Shown here: piece by piece, positions 7,080-13,008 of the stretch | Layout of the letters: every line of letters starts with the position of its first letter | How positions within the stretch are numbered: the stretch's first letter is position 1 | NCBI GenBank assembly: GCA_026987795.1 | Contig: JALSMF010000267.1 | Coordinates: 1-15,103 of the forward strand | DNA: 15,103 nt | Source: Bacteroidales bacterium | GTDB lineage: Bacteria; Bacteroidota; Bacteroidia; Bacteroidales; JAADGE01 | Direction of reading: 5' to 3' | The notes under the pieces: generated by a model | What the model was told of the DNA's origin: nothing | Database searches by the model: none | Seen by the model: only the letters and a program-made list of their open reading frames with translations | Position numbers and translations under genes: made by a program

Positions 7080-8648
7080 ATGGCGGAAAAAACAGATTTT
7101 ATTTTATCATTAGATGTAGGAACACAGTCTGTAAGAGCTGTTATTTTTGATTTTTTCGGAAATATTAAAGCTGTTTACAAACAAGAAATAAAGCCTTATT
7201 ATTCTGTAAAACCGGGATGGGCAGAGCAGGATCCCGAATATTTCTGGGATAATCTGGCTCTTGCATGCCGAAAATTATTTTCAGAAATAAATTTCCCGAA
7301 ATCGGCAATAAAAAGTGTTACGCTTACAACACAAAGAGGCACTGTAGTAAATTCTGACAATAACGGTAAACCTCTCAGACCTGCAATTATCTGGCTTGAC
7401 CAACGACAAACTCAAACTCATAAATATCCTAAAGGGATAGTTAAGGCATCTCTGAGAATGATAAATATGAAAGAAGCTGTTGTCTATGCCGTAAAGAATG
7501 CCGAATGCAACTGGCTTATCCAAAATGATATTGACATTTGGGAAAAAACCGAAAAATATCTGTATCTGTCGGGATGGCTGACATACAAACTTACCGGAAA
7601 TTTTACTGATTCAGTCGGAAATATGGTCGGATATATGCCGTTCGATTACAAAAAGCAAAAATGGGCTGCTCCCGGTCACAGAAACCGAAAAATGTTTCCC
7701 GTAGAAGGAGACAAGCTGTGCAAATTAGTTAAACCGTCTGAAATTCTCGGATACATAACAAAAAAGGCTTCGGAAAAAACAGGAATTCCTGAAGGCTTGA
7801 CTGTTTATGCGGCAGCATCAGATAAGGCATCGGAAGTTTTAGGGTCAGGCGTTTTTTCTCCGAACATTGCTTGTCTAAGCTACGGAACAACGGCAACAGT
7901 TCAAACAACACATAAAAAATATTATGAAGTAATACCTTTTTTTCCTGCTTATCCGGGAGCCGTTCATGATTATTTCAATACAGAAATAATGATTTACAGA
8001 GGTTTTTGGATGATAAACTGGTTTAAAGAAGAGTTCGGTTGCAAAGAAATTGAAATCGCAGAAAAAAACGGTTTACCTGCAGAACAACTTTTTGATGATA
8101 TGATAAAAGACATTCCTGCAGGCTCTATGGGTTTAACTCTGCAACCGTATTGGTCGCCGGGAGTAAAAATTCCGGGCTCTGAAGCTAAAGGTGCTATTAT
8201 TGGTTTCGGAGATGTTCATACAAGAGCACACATATACAAAGCAATTCTGGAAGGTTTGGCATATTCACTGAAAGACGGTTTGGAAAGAACAGAGAAACGA
8301 ACAAAAATAAAAACTGAAAAAGTAATAGTTTCCGGCGGCGGTTCTCAAAGCGAACAAGCAATGCAAATGACAGCCGATATTTTTAATTTACCGGTTGAAA
8401 GACCGCATACATATGAGACATCGGCTCTCGGTGCTGCCGTTAATGCTGCTGTGGGAATGAAAATATATAATTCTTACGAGGATGCCGTAAAAAATATGTG
8501 CAGAACAGGAAAAACATACACTCCCGATAAAAACAATATGAAAATATACGATGAGCTGTATAACAAAATTTATAAAAAAATGTACGGCAGATTAAAAAAG
8601 TTATATCACAATATAAGAGATATTACCGGTTATCCGGAAAAAATATAA
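7080..8648 (+). CDS. FGGY-family carbohydrate kinase, substrate unknown
   Basis: This 522-residue kinase phosphorylates a sugar or polyol with ATP. It has the two-lobed FGGY fold. The phosphate-1 loop is LDVGTQSVRAVIFD (11-24). A substrate-side motif IIWLDQR lies at 103-109. The phosphate-2 loop is LSYGTTATVQ (266-275). The adenosine region VSGGGSQSEQAMQMTADIF (417-435) is followed by ETSALGAA (446-453). The catalytic base is probably D248 in AAASDKASEVLGSG; the residue after it is K rather than the N or Q common in xylulokinase and glycerol kinase. I therefore do not assign xylulose or glycerol. The ATG at 7080 gives the canonical N-terminus; a TTG 39 bases upstream precedes it in frame but overlaps the probable transcript start. 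No transporter, isomerase or aldolase lies nearby. It ends 60 bases before a secreted peptidase gene without an intervening terminator. Confidence 0.88.
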   Translation: MAEKTDFILSLDVGTQSVRAVIFDFFGNIKAVYKQEIKPYYSVKPGWAEQDPEYFWDNLALACRKLFSEINFPKSAIKSVTLTTQRGTVVNSDNNGKPLRPAIIWLDQRQTQTHKYPKGIVKASLRMINMKEAVVYAVKNAECNWLIQNDIDIWEKTEKYLYLSGWLTYKLTGNFTDSVGNMVGYMPFDYKKQKWAAPGHRNRKMFPVEGDKLCKLVKPSEILGYITKKASEKTGIPEGLTVYAAASDKASEVLGSGVFSPNIACLSYGTTATVQTTHKKYYEVIPFFPAYPGAVHDYFNTEIMIYRGFWMINWFKEEFGCKEIEIAEKNGLPAEQLFDDMIKDIPAGSMGLTLQPYWSPGVKIPGSEAKGAIIGFGDVHTRAHIYKAILEGLAYSLKDGLERTEKRTKIKTEKVIVSGGGSQSEQAMQMTADIFNLPVERPHTYETSALGAAVNAAVGMKIYNSYEDAVKNMCRTGKTYTPDKNNMKIYDELYNKIYKKMYGRLKKLYHNIRDITGYPEKI

Positions 8649-8708
8649 ATATTCATAGTTCATTTTCACTTAAAAACACAGTCTCTCACAGAATAAAAAA
8701 TTATTATT

Positions 8709-10091
8709 ATGAAACAAACAGTATTCCTGATTATTATTAACTTGATTTTTGCCTCTGTTTTCTCACAAAAAATCTTAACCGAGAAAGAAATTAATGAAAT
8801 TAAAACTTCTTACAAGTCGGATACACCATACCTAAAAGCAGTTACAAATGCTGTTACGAATAATGACATTAAAAACTTGGCACTAAACAGGGAAAATATT
8901 AAAAAATTTGACCGTGAATTTAAATACAAAGTAAAAGTCAGCGGAATTACCGACCAAAAATCTTCCGGAAGATGCTGGATGTTTACGTCGATGAACGTTA
9001 TGCGTCCCAAAGCAATGCAAACATTTAACATACCTGCATTTGAATACTCCCAAAACTATCTTTATTTCCGGGATATTTTTGAAAAATCAAATTTATTTCT
9101 TGAAAGCATAATCGAAACCCGAAATAAAAAAATTGACGACAGAGAAGTTAACTGGTTGTTCAGTAATGTTGTAAGCGACGGTGGTGTTTGGAATTCTTTT
9201 ACAAATTTGGCAGAAAAATACGGGTTAGTCCCTAAAGAAATAATGCCCGAAACAAATTCAAGCAAGAATACACGAATAATGATACAACTTATTCGCAGAA
9301 AACTCAGAGGAGACGCTTTGAAGTTAAGAGCAATGAAAGGAACCGATGAAGTTTTAAGACAAGCAAAAATATATATGCTTAAAGACATATACAAAATGCT
9401 CTGTATAAATCTCGGAGAACCTCCGAGCAAATTTCTGTGGAGATACAAAGATAAAGAAGGAAACCTTACGCCTTATAAAAAATACACACCGAAATCATTT
9501 CTTAAAGCATCTCTCAAAAATGTAAACTTTTCGGACTATGTAATGCTGATGGATGACCCGTCAAAAGAATATTACAAACTATACGAGATTCAAAAAGACA
9601 GAAATGTTTTAGAAGGGAAAAACTGGAAATTCATTAATTTGCCGGCAAAAGAAATAAAAAAATATGCTCTTAAATCATTACAGGACAACGAAGCAATGTA
9701 TTTTTCATGCGATGTCGGAAAACAGTTAAACAAAGACGAAGGTCTCTTAGATACAGAGAATTATGACTACGAATCTCTTTTTGGCGTTAAATTTGATATG
9801 AATAAAAAAGAACGGATTTTATCTCTTGAAAGCGGTTCAACTCACGGTATGGCATTAATAGGCGCAGATGTTGACCAAAACGGAAAAATAACAAAATGGT
9901 TACTTGAAAACAGCTGGGGAAAGTCATCAGGTCATAACGGATACTTAACCATGACAGACCGGTGGTTTGACGAATATATGTTTCGTGTAGTTATTTTAAA
10001 AAAATATATTGACGAAAAAACACTGAAAATTTTAAATCGTAAACCTGTAATATTACCGCCTTGGGACCCAATGTTTCAAGAAGATATATAA
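8709..10091 (+). CDS. Secreted C1B cysteine peptidase, bleomycin hydrolase/PepC-like
   Basis: This 460-residue papain-fold peptidase resembles bleomycin hydrolase and aminopeptidase C. Residues 1-19 form a typical signal peptide (hydrophobic FLIIINLIFASVFS, probable cleavage before Q20), so it is exported, unlike the cytoplasmic prototypes. The catalytic set is complete: Q83 and C89 in DQKSSGRCWMF, H379 in SGSTHGMALIG, and N401 in ENSWG. The closing LPPWDPM (449-455) is the conserved end of the bleomycin hydrolase family, whose C-terminal arm lies in the active-site cleft and enforces aminopeptidase action. Here the arm ends FQEDI instead of the GALA-type ending I recall for PepC. Length is family-typical. 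No Type 9 sorting domain is visible, so a periplasmic location is likely. The next gene starts 10 bases after the stop, implying an operon. The family is certain; the natural substrate is unknown. Confidence 0.9.
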   Translation: MKQTVFLIIINLIFASVFSQKILTEKEINEIKTSYKSDTPYLKAVTNAVTNNDIKNLALNRENIKKFDREFKYKVKVSGITDQKSSGRCWMFTSMNVMRPKAMQTFNIPAFEYSQNYLYFRDIFEKSNLFLESIIETRNKKIDDREVNWLFSNVVSDGGVWNSFTNLAEKYGLVPKEIMPETNSSKNTRIMIQLIRRKLRGDALKLRAMKGTDEVLRQAKIYMLKDIYKMLCINLGEPPSKFLWRYKDKEGNLTPYKKYTPKSFLKASLKNVNFSDYVMLMDDPSKEYYKLYEIQKDRNVLEGKNWKFINLPAKEIKKYALKSLQDNEAMYFSCDVGKQLNKDEGLLDTENYDYESLFGVKFDMNKKERILSLESGSTHGMALIGADVDQNGKITKWLLENSWGKSSGHNGYLTMTDRWFDEYMFRVVILKKYIDEKTLKILNRKPVILPPWDPMFQEDI

Positions 10092-10101
10092 ACTGAAATT
10101 T

Positions 10102-11694
10102 ATGAAAAAAGTTATTCCTTTTTATCAATTTATATTGATTATGGCATTACTAATCCCGTCCGGATTAAAAGCTCAAAGCAGAAAACTCAGTCATGTTCAA
10201 CTTACGGAAGAGTTTATTGAAGGCAATATATTTGAAGCCAGCATTGACTTTTACGAGCGGTTTTTAATCGACAACCCTAATGATGCCGATTTTAACTATA
10301 AAATGGGATTTGCCCTTTTAAATACAACAGGAAGGGAGAAAGAGTCCATAAAATATTTCAAAAAAGCCAAGACATTCTTCAATAAACGAAAAACACTAAG
10401 CCGCTATGTCGAAAGTTCATTTCAACTGGCAAGAGCGTACAGAGCATCATACCTCTTTGTCGCCGCCTTACAGGAACTGGCAGAATTGCGCTCAGTAGTA
10501 GAAAAAAACAAAGACCTTTTAGCAGTAATAGACAGAGAAATTTTTAAATGCGAATCAGGCAAGCGGCTTTTTGAAAACAAAATTAAATTTGAAATAACCA
10601 ATCTCGGAGACAGTGTTAATTCTGAATTTCAAGACCATAGTCCCGTTATATCAGCCGATGAATCTGTATTGATTTTCACATCCAGAAGACCAAACGGGTG
10701 GGATGAAGAAATTGACGATGACGGAAATTATAACGAAGATATTTTTATGTGCGAAAAAATTGACGGACATTGGACAAAAGCAAAAGGAATAAAAAACATA
10801 AACACAAAAAACCATGAAGCCACTTGTGCCCTGTCTGTTGACGGTCAAACATTATTTATTTATAAAGCTGATGATTACGGCAGCATATATCAAAGTTCTT
10901 TTGAAAACGGCGAATGGACAACTCCCGTAAAATTAGGGCCGAATATAAATACGGAAGACCGAGAAACTTCGGCTTCAATATCGGCAGACGGAAAATATTT
11001 ATATTTTACCAGCGACCGTCAGGGAGGATTCGGCGGATTAGACATCTACGTTTCCGAAAAGATGAAGAACGGAATGTGGGGTCCGCCCCGAAATCTGGGC
11101 AAAGGCGTTAACACAAAATATAATGAAGAAGGTCCTTTTATTCATCCTGACGGAAAAACACTGTATTTTAGCTCAAAAGGTCACGAAAACCTCGGAGGAT
11201 ACGATATTTTTAAGTCCGAAAAAACACAATTCGGAACTTGGACAAAAGCTGAAAACATAGGGTACCCGATAAATACCGTAGGAGATGATGTCTTTTACAC
11301 TCCCACTGCCGACGGTCAGCACGCATACTATTCATCAAGAAGAAACTCCGGGGCAAGCGATAATGATATTTTTTTAATAACCTTAGATTCTGTTAAAAGA
11401 GCAGATATTACGGTAATGATAGGAAGTGTTTTCGCAAAATGCTCTCCCGACATTCCTAAAGGAGTTAAAATTACGGTAAAAGATGCCGAAAGCGGAGAGG
11501 AATACCACATAAAGCCAAACTCTAAAAACAAACGCTTTATATTTATCGCAAAATGGGGTAAGACATACAACATTTCTGTTTCCGTCAACGGAAATATTGT
11601 TTTTACGGATAAAGTAAGTATTTCTGCAGACAATGCTCCTAAAATAAAAAAATATAAACAGGTAAGAATTGACCCTGATATTATTTGTGAATAA
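10102..11694 (+). CDS. Exported TPR-PD40 beta-propeller protein lacking an OmpA domain
   Basis: This 530-residue protein has a signal peptide (about 1-24, ending LKAQS). A helical TPR-like region follows (about 30-150), with repeats such as LTEEFIEGNIFEASIDFYER and YKMGFALLNTTGREKESIKYFKKAK. Five PD40 (WD40-like) propeller repeats come next, near 178-220, 238-266, 287-320, 341-374 and 395-427. Each has the P-IS-DG--LYFTS core; the clearest are SISADGKYLYFTSDRQGG and FIHPDGKTLYFSSKG. A beta-rich segment (about 434-524) resembles the carboxypeptidase-regulatory-like domain that in many Bacteroidota proteins joins PD40 to a peptidoglycan-binding OmpA domain. Here the protein ends at IDPDIICE with no OmpA domain. 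It probably acts in the periplasm or at the outer membrane as a scaffold. It follows the C1B peptidase by 10 bases. PorE-like T9SS components share the fold, but nothing here ties it to that system. Confidence 0.85.
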   Translation: MKKVIPFYQFILIMALLIPSGLKAQSRKLSHVQLTEEFIEGNIFEASIDFYERFLIDNPNDADFNYKMGFALLNTTGREKESIKYFKKAKTFFNKRKTLSRYVESSFQLARAYRASYLFVAALQELAELRSVVEKNKDLLAVIDREIFKCESGKRLFENKIKFEITNLGDSVNSEFQDHSPVISADESVLIFTSRRPNGWDEEIDDDGNYNEDIFMCEKIDGHWTKAKGIKNINTKNHEATCALSVDGQTLFIYKADDYGSIYQSSFENGEWTTPVKLGPNINTEDRETSASISADGKYLYFTSDRQGGFGGLDIYVSEKMKNGMWGPPRNLGKGVNTKYNEEGPFIHPDGKTLYFSSKGHENLGGYDIFKSEKTQFGTWTKAENIGYPINTVGDDVFYTPTADGQHAYYSSRRNSGASDNDIFLITLDSVKRADITVMIGSVFAKCSPDIPKGVKITVKDAESGEEYHIKPNSKNKRFIFIAKWGKTYNISVSVNGNIVFTDKVSISADNAPKIKKYKQVRIDPDIICE

Positions 11695-11731
11695 CTATAT
11701 TGCCGCAACAAATTTAATTTACGGTTAAACA

Positions 11732-11763
11732 TTTCATTCGGCACACATTATTTTGTATTTTTG
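11732..11763 (+). promoter_or_regulatory. Promoter for the 3-hydroxyacyl-CoA dehydrogenase gene
   Basis: The -7 box TATTTTTG (11756-11763) is an exact TAnnTTTG match. TTTC at 11732-11735 sits 20 bases upstream as a plausible -33 element. Transcription would start near 11770, giving a leader of about 34 bases before the ATG at 11804. The promoter lies 60 bases after the previous stop, so this gene probably has its own transcript. Confidence 0.6.
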
Positions 11764-11803
11764 TGTTTTACGTAAATTAATTAGTAATAAAAATTATTAT
11801 AAA

Positions 11804-12694
11804 ATGAAAAAAGTAGCAGTAATAGGTGCCGGAACAATGGGAAACGGCATTGCACACGTTTTTGCCCAAGCAGGTTTTGAAACTTCGTTGATTGACATAA
11901 ATCAATCGGCACTGAAAAAAGCCCTGAATACCATTCAAAAAAATTTAGACAGACTGATAAAAAAAGAAATTATCAGCGAAACTGACAAAAGTGAAACCAT
12001 TAACCGCATAAAAACTGACACAAGCATAAAAAAAGGCATTCAGGATGCAGATTTAATTATAGAAGCTGCTACCGAAAACGAAGATATAAAACTCAAAATA
12101 TTTGAAGAGTTAGATAGAGAATCTAAACCCGAAGCAATTTTAGCATCAAATACCTCATCAATTTCAATTACAAAAATTGCCGCCGTAACAGGAAAACCTG
12201 ATAAGGTAATAGGAATGCACTTTATGAACCCTGTTCCTGTTATGAAGCTCGTTGAAGTAATTAAGGGATATAAAACTTCTGACAAAGTTCTAAAAACAAT
12301 TATGGACTTGTCAAAAAAACTAAAAAAAGTCCCGGTTGAAGTTAATGATTTTCCGGGTTTTGTTGCAAACAGAATTTTAATGCCTATGATAAATGAGGCA
12401 ATTATTACGCTAAACAGAGGTGTTGCAGGCGTAGAAGAAATTGATACGGTTATGAAGCTCGGAATGGCTCACCCTATGGGGCCTCTTCAACTTGCCGATT
12501 TTATAGGGCTTGATGTTTGCCTCGCCATAATGAAGGTTCTTTACGAAGGATTAGGCGAAGCAAAATATGCACCTTCTCCGCTTTTGCAAACAATGGTCGA
12601 TGCCGGAAATCTCGGCGTAAAATCAGGTGAAGGTTTTTACTCTTGGAATCACGGAACCAAAGAACTTATTGTTGCCGACAGATTTAAAAAATAA
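11804..12694 (+). CDS. hbd: 3-hydroxybutyryl-CoA / 3-hydroxyacyl-CoA dehydrogenase
   Basis: This 296-residue NAD(P)-dependent enzyme interconverts 3-hydroxyacyl-CoA and 3-oxoacyl-CoA, acting in butyrate-type fermentation or beta-oxidation. The N-terminal Rossmann domain has GAGTMG (8-13) with the acidic D31 after the second strand, favouring NAD. Then come ASNTSS (114-119) and the catalytic HFMNPVPVMKLVE, with H139 and E151 forming the dyad. The C-terminal helical domain opens with NDFPGFVANRI (181-191) and contains GMAHPMGPLQLADFIGLD (220-237). The length is that of stand-alone Hbd/PaaH rather than the fused FadB type. The ATG at 11804 gives the normal start; a TTG at 11753 in the same frame overlaps the promoter box and is rejected. 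No crotonase, thiolase or acyl-CoA dehydrogenase is adjacent, so the pathway direction is open. The acyl-CoA synthetases earlier in the window are possible metabolic partners only by inference. Confidence 0.93.
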   Translation: MKKVAVIGAGTMGNGIAHVFAQAGFETSLIDINQSALKKALNTIQKNLDRLIKKEIISETDKSETINRIKTDTSIKKGIQDADLIIEAATENEDIKLKIFEELDRESKPEAILASNTSSISITKIAAVTGKPDKVIGMHFMNPVPVMKLVEVIKGYKTSDKVLKTIMDLSKKLKKVPVEVNDFPGFVANRILMPMINEAIITLNRGVAGVEEIDTVMKLGMAHPMGPLQLADFIGLDVCLAIMKVLYEGLGEAKYAPSPLLQTMVDAGNLGVKSGEGFYSWNHGTKELIVADRFKK

Positions 12695-12715
12695 AATTTA
12701 TTACAAGCAGCTACC

Positions 12716-12799
12716 GTCAGTAGTCCGTTTTTCGCACCGCAGGTCTTTATGAATTAACCTGAAAATAACACCCTGAGAGATGCTTAACGGACTGTTGAC
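12716..12799 (+). other. Long imperfect inverted repeat, possible structured RNA or repeat element
   Basis: GTCAGTAGTCCGTT (12716-12729) and AACGGACTGTTGAC (12786-12799) form a 14-bp stem with two adjacent G-U pairs on the + strand. The 56-base interior holds a second perfect stem, CAGGT (12740-12744) with ACCTG (12757-12761), and a possible GCA/TGC closure (12734-12736 with 12781-12783). It starts 21 bases after the dehydrogenase stop. No T tract follows, so it is not a standard intrinsic terminator. The two wobble pairs are A-C mismatches on the other strand, which favours a + strand RNA. A degenerate mobile repeat is an equal alternative. No other copy is visible in the window. Confidence 0.4.
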
Positions 12800-12943
12800 T
12801 TTGCTCCCCTCCGGCTATAAAATTGTGTTTTTAAAATTAAAAAACTGACTGCTTCGCTTATCCTTTCCGCATCACACTCTCAAAACTACTTTATTTTTCA
12901 ACAAAAACGTCAATAATAACCCTGTTTCTTTATTGTTATTTAA

Positions 12944-12968
12944 TCAAATTACTTATGATTTGACAAAT
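12944..12968. promoter_or_regulatory. Candidate operator upstream of the TonB-dependent receptor
   Basis: TCAAAT (12944-12949) and ATTTGA (12958-12963) form a perfect 6-bp inverted repeat with an 8-base spacer. ATTTG (12958-12962) also forms a tight inverted repeat with CAAAT (12964-12968) around one base. The cluster covers the -33 position of the promoter at 12977-12984, where a repressor would act. In AT-rich DNA such short symmetry can arise by chance. Confidence 0.25.
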
Positions 12969-12976
12969 TGTTTTGG

Positions 12977-12984
12977 TATATTTG
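12977..12984 (+). promoter_or_regulatory. Bacteroidota-type -7 box for the TonB-dependent receptor
   Basis: TATATTTG is an exact TAnnTTTG match, 24 bases before the ATG at 13009, predicting a leader of about 18 bases. The nearest TTTG upstream (12959-12962) is only 14 bases away, shorter than the usual spacing of about 19, so the -33 element is weak or absent. Confidence 0.55.
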
Positions 12985-13008
12985 TATTATATCGGCAATC
13001 TGTAAAAT

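Larger units (their letters stand above)
12695..13008. other. 314-base intergenic region without a gene
   Basis: No coding frame with family character is seen on either strand. The first third holds the inverted repeat at 12716-12799. The stretch 12800-12900 is locally richer in C and G (for example CTCCCCTCCGGC and CTTCGCTTATCC) than the surrounding intergenic DNA, and I see no recognisable element in it. The last 70 bases are AT-rich and carry the receptor promoter and nearby CAAAT/ATTTG motifs. Confidence 0.6.

Noticed and set aside
9062..9448. A 128-codon antisense frame inside the C1B peptidase gene
   Set aside because: The composition follows the complementary real gene and no motif is seen.
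11701..11743. TGCCG/CGGCA inverted repeat as a terminator for the PD40 gene
   Set aside because: It is only a 5-bp stem with a 33-base loop and no direct T tract, too weak to support.
11328..11744. A 138-codon antisense frame over the end of the PD40 gene
   Set aside because: It is a shadow of a well-supported gene, with no recognisable domain and no promoter on that strand.
11753..11803. A 17-codon N-terminal extension of the hydroxyacyl-CoA dehydrogenase from a TTG
   Set aside because: It overlaps the exact TATTTTTG promoter box, and the Rossmann fold normally starts at MKKVAVIGAG, encoded from 11804.
11695..11803. A possible frameshifted OmpA remnant after the PD40 protein
   Set aside because: The gap is too short, and none of its frames shows an OmpA-like motif.
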